Source of the DNA: Plebeiibacterium sediminum | GTDB lineage: Bacteria > Bacteroidota > Bacteroidia > Bacteroidales > Marinilabiliaceae | DNA: 64,000 nt | NCBI RefSeq assembly: GCF_026013605.1 | Contig: NZ_JAPDPJ010000033.1 | Span: 1-64,000 of the forward strand | Direction of reading: 5' to 3' | In this document: one piece after another, positions 36,543 through 45,355 of the stretch | How the letters are laid out: each line of letters starts with the position of its first letter | Position numbering within the stretch: position 1 is the stretch's first letter | Translations under genes and position numbers: made by a program | Notes under the pieces: generated by a model | Seen by the model: the letters and a program-made list of their open reading frames with translations, nothing else | Told to the model about the DNA's origin: nothing | Databases searched by the model: none

Positions 36543-37817
36543 CTAGTACCTCTTTTTCCAAAGCATTTTTAAACGCTCAAATATTTTTATTTCCTGCTGG
36601 TTTTTTTGTGGGGTATAAAAACGGGTTTTCTTAAGTTCATCAGGTAAGAAATCCTGTTCTACAAAATTATTTTCGTAATCGTGGGAGTATTTGTATTCTT
36701 TTCCATAACCCAGTTCTTTCATTAATTTGGTAGGAGCATTTCTAAGATGCAAAGGCACAGGAATATTACCTGTTTGCCTTACTATTGATTGCGCCTTGTT
36801 AATAGCCAAATACGCCGAATTACTTTTGGGACTGGTGGCCAAATAAATTGTTGTCTGAGACAGAATTATTCGTCCTTCGGGCCAGCCTACACGATTTATT
36901 GCATCAAAACATTGGTTAGCTAGAAGTAAAGCATTGGGATTGGCCAGACCAATATCCTCAGAGGCCGAAATTACCAATCTTCGGGCAATAAATTTAGGAT
37001 CTTCACCGCCTTCAACCATTCGGGCCAGCCAATACACTGCACCGTCAGGATCACTTCCCCGTATAGATTTAATAAATGCCGAAATGATATCGTAATGAAT
37101 CTCTCCATTTTTATCGTAGGCAGCTGGATTTTCCTGCAGGCATCTGGTTACTTCTTCGTTGGTAATTTTTATTTTTTCGCCACTCTGGGCATTAATCACC
37201 AACTCCAAAATATTTAAAAGCTTACGCGCATCACCACCCGAAAAACGAAACAGCGCTTCTTCTTCAACTATTTCAATATCTTTTTCTTTTAAAATACTAT
37301 CTGTTGTAAGCGCCTTATTTAATAAGTTTCTAAGGTCATCTTTTTCTAAGGATTTTAAAACATAAACCTGACATCTTGAAAGAAGTGGGGATATAACCTC
37401 AAATGATGGATTTTCGGTTGTAGCACCAATTAAAATAAAAACGCCTTGTTCAACAGCACCCAATAGTGAATCTTGCTGTGATTTGCTGAAACGGTGAATT
37501 TCGTCGATAAATAACAGCGGAATTGGACTGTTGAAAAACTTGACTTTCTTAGCCTTTTCAATGACTTCCCGTACATCTTTTACACCTGAATTAATAGCAG
37601 ACAAGATGTAAAATGGTCTATCCAGTTGTTTGGCTATAATTTTTGCCAAAGTAGTTTTACCAACTCCGGGAGGTCCCCATAAAATGATAGAAGATATTAC
37701 GCCTGAATCAATCATTTTACGTAATACTGCATCTTTACCCACTAAATGAACCTGGCCAATGTATGTATCCAGATTTGTAGGTCTTTGTCGCTCAGCCAAT
37801 GGAGGTAAACTACTCAT
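36543..37817 (-). CDS. rarA: Replication-associated recombination protein A (MgsA/RarA ATPase)
   Basis: The 424-residue AAA+ ATPase has PLAERQRPTNLDTYIGQ at the start, Walker A WGPPGVGKTTLAK, Walker B PLLFIDEIHRFSKSQQD, sensor 1 GATTENPSFEV, arginine-finger LLSRCQVYVL and the C-terminal tetramer domain with YWLARMVEGGEDPKFIARRL and NAYLAINKA-type (SAYLAINKAQSIV) motifs. RarA acts at stalled replication forks with SSB and RecA. Length is normal. The C-terminal region HLRNAPTKLMKELGYGKEYKYSHDYENNFV is also conserved in the family. Confidence 0.93.
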   Translation of the reverse strand: MSSLPPLAERQRPTNLDTYIGQVHLVGKDAVLRKMIDSGVISSIILWGPPGVGKTTLAKIIAKQLDRPFYILSAINSGVKDVREVIEKAKKVKFFNSPIPLLFIDEIHRFSKSQQDSLLGAVEQGVFILIGATTENPSFEVISPLLSRCQVYVLKSLEKDDLRNLLNKALTTDSILKEKDIEIVEEEALFRFSGGDARKLLNILELVINAQSGEKIKITNEEVTRCLQENPAAYDKNGEIHYDIISAFIKSIRGSDPDGAVYWLARMVEGGEDPKFIARRLVISASEDIGLANPNALLLANQCFDAINRVGWPEGRIILSQTTIYLATSPKSNSAYLAINKAQSIVRQTGNIPVPLHLRNAPTKLMKELGYGKEYKYSHDYENNFVEQDFLPDELKKTRFYTPQKNQQEIKIFERLKMLWKKRY

Positions 37818-37967
37818 TCTTTTGTTTTGATTGTGTTTTTAACGCAGCCTCAAAATTACAAATAGCAAGCGTATTTCAAAGTGAAAAATGAATGCATTAT
37901 CGAACCATATGACAGAATGGGTTGTTTTATAACAAAATAATTGATTACAATTGCAAATATTGTTACA

Positions 37968-38564
37968 ATGAAAAAAATAGTCATTTTAATATCATTCGTT
38001 TTACATATAAATATGAATACTCAATCGCAAAATAAAGAAGTTGCCACATTAGGAGCAGGATGTTTTTGGTGTGTAGAAGCGGTCTATGATCAACTGGAAG
38101 GTGTTATTTCTGTGGAATCAGGATATTCAGGAGGTACAACAGAAAATCCTACCTATAAGGAAGTATGCACAGGAACCACTAATCATGCTGAAGTTTGTCA
38201 GATTACATTTGATCCGGATGTAATTTCGTTTGGAGAACTACTAACTGTATTCTGGAGTATACATAATCCAACAACGTTAAACAGACAAGGAGCAGATATT
38301 GGTACGCAATACCGATCAGCAGTTTTTTATCATTCAGAAAAACAAAAAGAAATTGCAGAAAAGCAAATAGAATTGGTTAATGCAGAAAAGTTATATGATG
38401 ATCCAATTGTTACAGAAGTAACGCCGTTTGAAAAGTTTTATCAAGCAGAAGATTATCATCAGGAATACTTTGAAAACAACCCGGAAAATTCCTATTGCCG
38501 AATGGTAGTAGGTCCTAAGGTTGAAAAGTTTCAAAAGCTATTTAAGGATCAATTGAAAAAATAA
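37968..38564 (+). CDS. msrA: Peptide methionine sulfoxide reductase A
   Basis: MsrA reduces methionine-S-sulfoxide in proteins. From the ATG at 37968 the 198-residue protein begins with a weak signal-like segment (MKKIVILISFVLHINMNTQSQ), suggesting export. The active site is LGAGCFWCVEA with catalytic Cys32; GYSGG, TNHAEVCQI, QGADIGTQYRSAVFY and YHQEYFENNP follow. No MsrB domain is fused. The frame opens 9 codons earlier, but 37968 gives the better start. It is divergent from rarA and followed by a terminator. Confidence 0.9.
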   Translation: MKKIVILISFVLHINMNTQSQNKEVATLGAGCFWCVEAVYDQLEGVISVESGYSGGTTENPTYKEVCTGTTNHAEVCQITFDPDVISFGELLTVFWSIHNPTTLNRQGADIGTQYRSAVFYHSEKQKEIAEKQIELVNAEKLYDDPIVTEVTPFEKFYQAEDYHQEYFENNPENSYCRMVVGPKVEKFQKLFKDQLKK

Positions 38565-38635
38565 CTTGCAATAGTAAAGGGAAGGCTAGCTGTTATGTTC
38601 AACTTAAGCTGCCCAAGTTCTTAAAATATAAAGCG

Positions 38636-38673
38636 AGCGCTACATTAAAAACAATGTGGCGCTTGTTGTTTTT
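38636..38673 (+). terminator. Rho-independent terminator after msrA
   Basis: An 11-bp stem AGCGCTACATT / AATGTGGCGCT (38636-38663, one G-T pair) with a 6-nt loop is followed by TGTTGTTTTT. It lies 72 bp after the stop. Confidence 0.75.
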
Positions 38674-38756
38674 AGGCATAGACAGTTCATTTTTTAATGT
38701 TATAGCAAAAAGAAAAATTATCTATAAAATAAGCCATAAGTATAAACTTTAAATTT

Positions 38757-38858
38757 TATGCTTATAGGATTTATTTCTATGCTTATAAAAATAAATCCTA
38801 TGCCTATAAAAATAAATCCTATGCCTATAAAAATTATTTCTATAGGCATGGGATTTTA
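38757..38858. repeat. 21-bp tandem and inverted repeats
   Basis: The unit beginning ATAAATCCTATGCC is present twice in tandem (38791-38832) after a related partial unit. An inverted counterpart (ATAGGATTTATTT, 38764-38776) precedes it and CTATAGGCATGGGATT follows. The whole 38565-39030 gap holds no gene; besides the terminator only this repeat stands out. Confidence 0.75.
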
Positions 38859-39030
38859 GGCAGAAGATTCGGACTATTAAAATAGCGTCTAAAGTATAGG
38901 CAAAATAGATAATAGTATGGTTATAAAACTTTAAGCTCTCCTGTAATTAGAATTTAATTTTTTAGAATCAAGCAACCTATAAAACTATTTCCCATCTAGT
39001 AGGTACTAATTAAAAATAAAATATAAGCAG

Positions 39031-39402
39031 ATGAAAAGATTAATCAGTTTTTGGGGATTGCTTGCTCTTATTATATCAGTGACTTTTAACTCTTGTGATA
39101 AAGCGGATGATAATGATAAAGTTGATATATGCGATGTATCAAATCCTGCAGAAGATATACCTTGGCTAAAGAATGCAATTGATGATGTTAAAGAGGATGA
39201 GTATGCCTATTATGTTAAGGCTGTGTATAATGGAGCTACTGTTTTCTATTATGGTAATTGTAATCCTGTAGTCGATTACATTTCAATTGTTCAGAACTGT
39301 GATGGAGATAACTTAGGTTTTACAAATGAATTTTATGATGATTTAACAGATATTTCGGTAATATGGAAGCATGAAAATTCAAAGTGTGATTTTCAAGAAT
39401 AA
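39031..39402 (+). CDS. Small predicted lipoprotein
   Basis: The 123-residue product has a signal of the type MKRLISFWGLLALIISVTF with lipobox NSC (Cys22). The mature protein is acidic (DKADDNDKVD) and has several cysteines (CDVSN, GNCNPVV, QNCDGDN, SKCDF) that could form disulphides. It resembles small secreted inhibitor-like or glycan-linked lipoproteins only in general form; no family is recognised. A hairpin (TATCGCCC / GGGCGATA, 39498-39517) about 95 bp downstream may mark the transcript end. Confidence 0.7.
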   Translation: MKRLISFWGLLALIISVTFNSCDKADDNDKVDICDVSNPAEDIPWLKNAIDDVKEDEYAYYVKAVYNGATVFYYGNCNPVVDYISIVQNCDGDNLGFTNEFYDDLTDISVIWKHENSKCDFQE

Positions 39403-39497
39403 TTTTAACGTCTTTTGAGTTAAAGTAATCATAGTTGTTTATTATCAAGCAGTGCTAGAAATAATCTTACTTATTCTATATAATGTAATGTCTGTAA

Positions 39498-39517
39498 TAT
39501 CGCCCATTTGGGCGATA
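39498..39517. terminator. Hairpin between a lipoprotein gene and the OmpA-TonB gene
   Basis: A perfect 8-bp stem TATCGCCC ATTT GGGCGATA. The T-run (TTTTT) begins only 10 bp after it, so termination is possible but not certain. Confidence 0.4.
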
Positions 39518-39660
39518 ATATTGAGAGTTTTTACCTCCTTTATTATATATTTTAATTTGTTATATCTCTGTTAATCAATAGGTATTAGAAGTGTGTATTC
39601 TAATGGCATATCTATTGAAAAACATGGTATACTCATTTTTGAATTATACAATAAACAACT

Positions 39661-41238
39661 ATGAAAAGACTTACATTATTTTTATTTACATCATTAGTTT
39701 CAGTTTTTACTTTCTCACAAAACTTAACAGTCAATTTTGATTTTGATAAATGGCAGGTAGATGAAAAATCAAAAGTTCATATACTGGAATTTATCAAAGC
39801 CAATAATCCAACAGAAGTTATTCTTGAGGGATTTGCTGATACTGTTGGAACAACCACTTATAATAAATTACTTGTTAAAAGAAGGTTAGAGGCCATTGAG
39901 GATGTTATATTGGATGTAGATCAAACAATACGAATTGAAAAAAATAATTTTGGAGAAGCTAAAAGCCTTTCAAATCATGTAGAGTTTAGAAAAGTAGATA
40001 TTTTTTTACCTTCCATAAAATACATTCCTAAAGAACCCAATTACAAAACTTCCCAAGGTTTTCTGATTGATAATATGAACGATACAATTATTGAATGTGA
40101 AGACGGAACTAGAATAGAAATTCCCCAAAACAGTTTGATTGTAAGAGAAACCCAGGCTAAACCTAAAGGATTAATAAGATTTGAGGTTACAGAATACTAT
40201 GATGTACCGGAAATGATTGATGCTAATTTAACTACTCAATCAGGGCATGAAATACTTGAGACAGGTGGAATGTTGTATATCCAGGCATTTTCAGATGATA
40301 AGGAATGTGTTATAAAAGATCAGTTTGATATTGGAATAAACTTCAGAGGTATTACTGAGAATGATTCTATGCATATGTTTACTGGCTTCGAAACAAATGA
40401 TGGTGTTGACTGGAAATTGTTAAAGACTAAACCTGTAATAGAACAAATCGAGCGTGATTATTTTATAGTGGATAATATGCCAACTTTTCTAGGTGGTAGT
40501 GTTGGAGCTTTTAAGTCATATGTAAGTTCTCGATTAAGGTATCCAGTGATTGCGCAGGAAAAAGGAATTCAAGGTAGAGTGCTAGTTTCCTTCATAGTAG
40601 ATAAGTCAGGTAGCATAAAAAATCCTAAAATAGTTAAAAGTGTTCATCCCTCTTTAGATTATGAAATATTAAGAGTACTTAGTTTAACGCCACGTTGGAT
40701 TCCGGGCACACAAAAAGGACGAATTGTTCCTGTTGAAATAATGATTCCATTTGATTTTATTTTGAATAGTGGTCTTCCTATAGATTCAACTAACAGACAA
40801 ACTTCAAAAGCAGATTTTGATGTATTTGTACAAAACGATTCTGTTATTCAGAAATACGAGAAGCAAAATCAATTATTTAAGGAATTTTATCTTAGGACCA
40901 ATAAAATGGGGTGGATAAATTGTGATAAATTCTATTATTACCAAAATAAAAAGGACATTAAAATACATACTAAAACAGTTGCAGGAAACTACTATGCAAT
41001 CTTTAATGAAAATCGTTCTATAATGCGACCAAACTCATATAATATCAAATCACAGATTATTGGTTTTAATAATATCCCATCAAACCAAAAAGTTATGATC
41101 ATTGGATTTAAGATTATTAACGACGAGGTTTATTTTACAAGTTTTGAAACGAACCCTAATAATGAAACTTATGAGCCAGGTTTTGAAAAGGTTGATAAAG
41201 AGGAATTAGTTGCAAAAATGAAATCATTGGGTTTATAA
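39661..41238 (+). CDS. Fusion of an OmpA-like domain and a TonB C-terminal domain
   Basis: The 525-residue protein has a signal peptide (MKRLTLFLFTSLVSVFTFSQ). Residues ~22-115 resemble the OmpA peptidoglycan-binding fold (VNFDFDKWQVDEKSK, LEGFADTVGTTTYNKLLVKRR). Next is a beta-rich middle part without a family I recognise (DGTRIEIPQNSLIV, similar to ZU5-like openings). Residues ~275-365 are a TonB C-terminal domain: FKSYVSSRLRYPVIAQEKG, GRVLVSFIVDKSGSI, TPRWIPGTQKGR, VPVEIMIPF. The last 150 residues are unassigned. No TonB membrane anchor or Pro-rich spanner is present, so it is not a normal energy-coupling TonB; a periplasmic wall-linked role is more likely. Confidence 0.75.
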   Translation: MKRLTLFLFTSLVSVFTFSQNLTVNFDFDKWQVDEKSKVHILEFIKANNPTEVILEGFADTVGTTTYNKLLVKRRLEAIEDVILDVDQTIRIEKNNFGEAKSLSNHVEFRKVDIFLPSIKYIPKEPNYKTSQGFLIDNMNDTIIECEDGTRIEIPQNSLIVRETQAKPKGLIRFEVTEYYDVPEMIDANLTTQSGHEILETGGMLYIQAFSDDKECVIKDQFDIGINFRGITENDSMHMFTGFETNDGVDWKLLKTKPVIEQIERDYFIVDNMPTFLGGSVGAFKSYVSSRLRYPVIAQEKGIQGRVLVSFIVDKSGSIKNPKIVKSVHPSLDYEILRVLSLTPRWIPGTQKGRIVPVEIMIPFDFILNSGLPIDSTNRQTSKADFDVFVQNDSVIQKYEKQNQLFKEFYLRTNKMGWINCDKFYYYQNKKDIKIHTKTVAGNYYAIFNENRSIMRPNSYNIKSQIIGFNNIPSNQKVMIIGFKIINDEVYFTSFETNPNNETYEPGFEKVDKEELVAKMKSLGL

Positions 41239-41259
41239 ACAAACTGACAACGATAAAAT

Positions 41260-41796
41260 TTAACTTATTTCTTTCAGTATCTTCTTCGCTCTGGATTTAA
41301 AACCTGCAGTGTTATTATCGAATTGTTCTTCAAGAATCATCTTTAATTCAGGTTTAAGTTCAGGGTAAACTTTTGTTGCGTTGTAAAGAATATGCATGCA
41401 GTTAGCTTTAACTGCAACAGGAATCTTTTCCGAAATAAGCCAATCGAAACAAATATTAATGAAATTACCATCCAATAAGTTATTGATATCAGAATAGGCT
41501 AGCATCTTTGAAAAATGTCTCTTAACGCCATCAGATTGTAGGTTTGGGAATCGTTTTATCATATCCTTTAAAAAAGGTCGGATGATTGTTTTATCTTCAA
41601 GATAAACGTGTTCAAAAAGCCAGGCTGCTTTCCATTGTTCTTTTTTATCGCAAGTAAAAATTAAATGATAAAGCTCTTCAATTAGGTGTGGACGATCAAT
41701 TATGTATTGGGTTAAGGATACTGTTTCTGTTTTGTTGGCTCTTGTTTGGATATGTTCTTTAAGAATGTTTAGTTCCTCAGGCGTAGCTTTCTTCAT
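41260..41796 (-). CDS. HEAT-like helical protein of unknown function
   Basis: From the ATG at 41796 (178 aa); the frame is open 12 codons further, across the terminator of the upstream gene. The sequence is all-helical, with repeats of the HEAT type (KEQWKAAWLFEHVYLED..., RHFSKMLAYSDIN..., VAVKANCMHILYNATKVYPELKPELKMIL). It has no signal peptide. Such small HEAT proteins bind other proteins; no partner is known here. It converges with the OmpA-TonB gene. Confidence 0.7.
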   Translation of the reverse strand: MKKATPEELNILKEHIQTRANKTETVSLTQYIIDRPHLIEELYHLIFTCDKKEQWKAAWLFEHVYLEDKTIIRPFLKDMIKRFPNLQSDGVKRHFSKMLAYSDINNLLDGNFINICFDWLISEKIPVAVKANCMHILYNATKVYPELKPELKMILEEQFDNNTAGFKSRAKKILKEIS

Positions 41797-41816
41797 GTGA
41801 TTTTTTCTACAAAAAT

Positions 41817-41854
41817 AAAAAACCGGGTTCAAATTTAAAGCGAATCCCGGTTTT
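41817..41854 (-). terminator. Terminator between the NTF2-like and HEAT-like genes
   Basis: AAAACCGGG and CCCGGTTTT form a 9-bp stem with a 20-nt loop that itself may pair (TTC..GAA). On the minus strand it is followed by TTTTATTTTT. It ends the transcript of 41886-42317. Confidence 0.7.
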
Positions 41855-41885
41855 GGCTGATTTCAAGGTATTTTTAATTTATGCA

Positions 41886-42317
41886 TTACGTTTGTGGTTC
41901 ATAGGCTATTGACATATGCGATTGTACAATTTTCCACTGATTGTCAATTTTCTTCATTACGCCCGTATGTCTAAAGCCTTCTAATCTAAAAGGTTCGCCT
42001 TTTGTTTCCAGACAAGTGTCAATAAGTTGGGAGTACCAGGCAATTCCACATTCATCATCAACTTCAACATGAGTTTGTTTGGCTGTAATTTTCATTCCTT
42101 TCTTCTGCTGAATCATCTTTTTCATGTAGTTATAAAAGGGTCTCCAGCCAATCCAAAATTCATCGTTGTCAGTTCCAATATTTACAGCTTTTGAATCATG
42201 AACAAAGCAAGAAGCAAATAATTCTAAATCACCTGTTTCCTGAGCTTCAATCATATTCGTAAGAATAAGTTTTGGTTCTTTGTTATTTACATCTAACAGT
42301 ACCTCTTTATGTTCCAT
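41886..42317 (-). CDS. NTF2-like/SnoaL-type protein
   Basis: The 143-residue cytoplasmic protein has the NTF2-like fold pattern: N-terminal helix (ILTNMIEAQETGDLELFASCF), HDSKAVNIGTDNDEFWIGW, then strands ITAKQTHVEVDDECGIAWYSQ and RHTGVMKKIDNQWKIVQSHMS at the end. This resembles the SnoaL_3/calcium-calmodulin kinase II association-type group, often annotated as nuclear transport factor 2 family. The reaction, if any, is unknown. Confidence 0.75.
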   Translation of the reverse strand: MEHKEVLLDVNNKEPKLILTNMIEAQETGDLELFASCFVHDSKAVNIGTDNDEFWIGWRPFYNYMKKMIQQKKGMKITAKQTHVEVDDECGIAWYSQLIDTCLETKGEPFRLEGFRHTGVMKKIDNQWKIVQSHMSIAYEPQT

Positions 42318-42470
42318 GAGATTTAGTGTTATGTTAAACTTCTATATTAATTAAAGTTACAATAGTTAAATCTTGATGTCAATATACTTTAGGTGTAAAA
42401 TTTTTCAGATTTGTTACCGGGTATATTGTAGTATAATGCTACTTTTGTTTTAAACCTTAAATAAGTACTA

Positions 42471-44453
42471 GTGAAACATACTTACAGAACTACGTTATAT
42501 TTATCCGTATTTTTTTTAATTCTTTTCCATGTTTCTGGATATGCACAGAAGTTAACTACCAAATCAAAAAAGGCTGCTACTTTTTATAAAGAAGGAGAGC
42601 ACTTTTTTAGTATGGATCAGTTTGAAAGAGCCAAGATGCCTTTGAACCAGGCGATTGAAAAAGATCCGGATTTTCTTGAAGCTTATTTATTGTTATCAGA
42701 AGTTTATTATGCACAGGAAGATTATCAGAATCAAGCTAATTTATTAGAAACTGTTATTAGTAAAGATTCAACATTTTATGTGTTCAGTTACTATAGTTTA
42801 GGGATAGCCAATTTTCACTTGGATCAATTTGATGAAGCTTTGAAATGGTTTAATAAGTATTATACCAAAACAAGTAATGTTAAATCGAAGGAAAAAGTAG
42901 ATAATTGGATTAAAAAAACATTGTTTGTTAAGGTTGCGAAAGAAAATCCAAGGAATATTGAGGCAGTAAATCTGGGTGATAATATTAATACCGTAAATAA
43001 CGAATATTGGCCCAGTATAACAGCTGATGATCAAACCTTGGTATATACGGTTTTAGTTCCCCGAGAACAGGCCTTGGTAAACAAACCATTTGTTCCTTCA
43101 ATGGCTAATTACTATCACGAAGATTTTTATAAAGCAGTTAAAGATAATTCAGGGGAGTGGACGAAAGGTAAAGCTTTAACCGCACCTATTAATACGGATA
43201 GTAACGAAGGTGCTCAAACACTTTCTGCTGATGGAAACTGGATGTTTTTTACAGCATGTGGCAGAAGTGATACCAGAGGTTCATGTGATATTTATTTTAG
43301 CTATAGAACTGAGTATGGATGGAGTACACCTAAAAATATCGACCCTCCGGTAAATTCGCTTTATTGGGAGTCTCAACCCAGTTTTTCGTCTGATGGAAGA
43401 ACCTTATATTTTTCTTCAAACCGAGGAGGAGGTAAAGGTGGAAATGATATATGGAAGGCTGTTTTGATTGGTTACCAGTCAGATGGTACGCCTTTCTTTG
43501 GAAAGCCTGAGAACTTAGGCGATCATGTAAATACCCCTTTTAATGAGGTTTCTCCATTTATTCATCCGGATAACCATACTTTATATTTTTCATCAAACGG
43601 ATGGCCTGGTATGGGAGAGATGGATATATTTTTATCAAGAAAAGACGAAAATAATCAATTTGAAAAACCTGAGAATTTAGGTTATCCTATAAATTCAACG
43701 GGAGATGATGTGGGTTTGATTGTTACAGCTGATGGACAAAAAGCTTATTTTTCTTCTGAAAGGTTTGGTTCATCTTTTGGTGGAAAAGACTTGTATAGCT
43801 TTAATATGCCTCCCGAAATCAGACCCCAACCTGTATCGTATGTAAGGGGTAGAGTATTTGATAATGATACCAAAGAAAAACTGGAAGCTTCTTTTGAGTT
43901 AAAGGATATTCATACCAAACAAATGGTGGTAAGAGCATCGTCAACCGGTTTTTCAGGTGAATTTTTAATTTGTTTGCCAGCTGGTAAATCATATGCTTTA
44001 AATGTTTCCAAGGAAGGTTATTTATTTTATTCAGATCATTTTGACATGGAAAAAGAAACATCATCTGTTGATCCAATGGTTATGGATGTTTATTTGAAGA
44101 AGATTAAGGTGGGACAACAAATTGTTTTGAAAAATATATTTTATGAAACAGATAGTTATGTACTTAAGGATGCATCAGAAGTTGAGCTGGAAAAAATTGT
44201 TAGTTTCTTAAATATAAATTCAACTGTTAAAGCTAAAATTATTGGTTATACAGATAATGTTGGAAGCAAGGATTATAATATTAACCTGAGTAATAAAAGA
44301 GCAGAGCAGGTTTATAATTATTTGATTGAAGCAGGCATCGATAAAACAAGGTTATCTCACCAAGGAAAAGGAATGGCAGATCCTGTAGCAACAAATGATA
44401 CAGAAGAAGGTAGAGCTAAGAACCGAAGAACTGAAATGAAAATTGTTGAGTGA
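42471..44453 (+). CDS. OmpA-family protein with TPR, beta-propeller and CRD domains (PorE-like architecture)
   Basis: The start codon is GTG at 42471. The 660-residue protein has a signal peptide (TYRTTLYLSVFFLILFHVSGYAQ), TPR repeats (~35-150: FYKEGEHFFSMDQFERAKMPLNQAI), a WD40-like/PD40 beta propeller (~170-450: SADGNWMFFTACGRSD, SSDGRTLYFSSNRGGGKGGNDIW, HPDNHTLYFSSNGWPG), a carboxypeptidase-regulatory-like domain (~455-545) and an OmpA peptidoglycan-binding domain (~546-660: GYTDNVGSKDYNINLSNKRAEQV). This is the domain order of PorE of the type IX secretion system. PorE itself is a lipoprotein; I see no lipobox here, so this may be one of the many paralogues. Confidence 0.8.
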   Translation: MKHTYRTTLYLSVFFLILFHVSGYAQKLTTKSKKAATFYKEGEHFFSMDQFERAKMPLNQAIEKDPDFLEAYLLLSEVYYAQEDYQNQANLLETVISKDSTFYVFSYYSLGIANFHLDQFDEALKWFNKYYTKTSNVKSKEKVDNWIKKTLFVKVAKENPRNIEAVNLGDNINTVNNEYWPSITADDQTLVYTVLVPREQALVNKPFVPSMANYYHEDFYKAVKDNSGEWTKGKALTAPINTDSNEGAQTLSADGNWMFFTACGRSDTRGSCDIYFSYRTEYGWSTPKNIDPPVNSLYWESQPSFSSDGRTLYFSSNRGGGKGGNDIWKAVLIGYQSDGTPFFGKPENLGDHVNTPFNEVSPFIHPDNHTLYFSSNGWPGMGEMDIFLSRKDENNQFEKPENLGYPINSTGDDVGLIVTADGQKAYFSSERFGSSFGGKDLYSFNMPPEIRPQPVSYVRGRVFDNDTKEKLEASFELKDIHTKQMVVRASSTGFSGEFLICLPAGKSYALNVSKEGYLFYSDHFDMEKETSSVDPMVMDVYLKKIKVGQQIVLKNIFYETDSYVLKDASEVELEKIVSFLNINSTVKAKIIGYTDNVGSKDYNINLSNKRAEQVYNYLIEAGIDKTRLSHQGKGMADPVATNDTEEGRAKNRRTEMKIVE

Positions 44454-44454
44454 T

Positions 44455-45243
44455 TTATTTATCACTCAACTTATCATATTTTTTAGCTTCTTCCCAAATC
44501 ACATCCATTTCTTCTAAGGACATTTCTTTAAGATCTATTCCTTGTTTAATGGTCTTTTCTTCCAGATAGTTGAAGCGGCTTATAAATTTGCGGTTGGTTC
44601 TTTCCAGTGCATTTTCAGGATTTACGCCATATAAGCGGGCTGTATTAATAATAGAGAATAGCAGGTCGCCAAATTCAGATTCAATTTTATCCTGATCGTG
44701 CTTCGAAATTTCCTCCTTAACTTCATTAATCTCTTCCTGAACTTTTTCCCAAACCTGTTCTCTGTTTTCCCAATCGAAGCCAACTCCTCTGGCTTTCTCT
44801 TGTATTCTGTTTGCTTTTACCAATGCCGGTAAACTTTCCGGAACTCCAGCTAAAACAGACTTGTTGCCACCTTTTTCTTTTAATTTAAGCTTTTCCCAGT
44901 TTTCTTCAACATCTCTGGCATTACTAACTTCTGTATCACTAAAAATATGGGGGTGACGATAAATCAGTTTTTCGTTTAAAGAATCAATCACGTCTTTAAT
45001 GTTAAACTGATTGTTCTCTTCTCCAATTTTGGCATAAAATACAATATGCAACAGAATATCGCCAAGTTCTTTCTTTAATGCAGTGATATCATTTTTAATA
45101 ATTGCATCAGCTAATTCGTAAGTTTCTTCAATAGTTAAGGTTCGTAACGATTCATTGGTTTGCTCTTTGTCCCAAGGGCATTTTGCTCTTAGTTCGTCCA
45201 TAATATTCAGAAGCTTTTCAAAAGAGCTCAATTTATCTTGCAT
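44455..45243 (-). CDS. mazG: Nucleoside triphosphate pyrophosphohydrolase MazG
   Basis: From the ATG at 45243 (262 aa; open frame from a TTG two codons earlier). MazG converts NTPs and dNTPs to monophosphates plus pyrophosphate. The two tandem MazG domains are visible: CPWDKEQTNESLRTLTIEETYEL..KKELGDILLHIVFYA and NEVKEEISKHDQDKIESEFGDLLFSIINTARL, each with the EExxE...ExxD metal-binding pattern. The C-terminal NRKFISRFNYLEE is also conserved. It converges tail-to-tail with the PorE-like gene (1 bp between stops). Confidence 0.92.
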   Translation of the reverse strand: MQDKLSSFEKLLNIMDELRAKCPWDKEQTNESLRTLTIEETYELADAIIKNDITALKKELGDILLHIVFYAKIGEENNQFNIKDVIDSLNEKLIYRHPHIFSDTEVSNARDVEENWEKLKLKEKGGNKSVLAGVPESLPALVKANRIQEKARGVGFDWENREQVWEKVQEEINEVKEEISKHDQDKIESEFGDLLFSIINTARLYGVNPENALERTNRKFISRFNYLEEKTIKQGIDLKEMSLEEMDVIWEEAKKYDKLSDK

Positions 45244-45314
45244 AGTCAATTTTTTTTAGGAATTTAATGAAAACCAAAAGTAAAAATAAAGAAGGAAACT
45301 CATATGGAATAGAT

Positions 45315-45322
45315 TAAATTTG
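45315..45322 (+). promoter_or_regulatory. Candidate -7 box upstream of phoH
   Basis: TAAATTTG fits the TAnnTTTG pattern 34 bp before the phoH ATG. No clear -33 TTTG is found at the right distance. Confidence 0.25.
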
Positions 45323-45355
45323 TTTTAATTTGCAGCACTGTTAGGTAAAATATAT

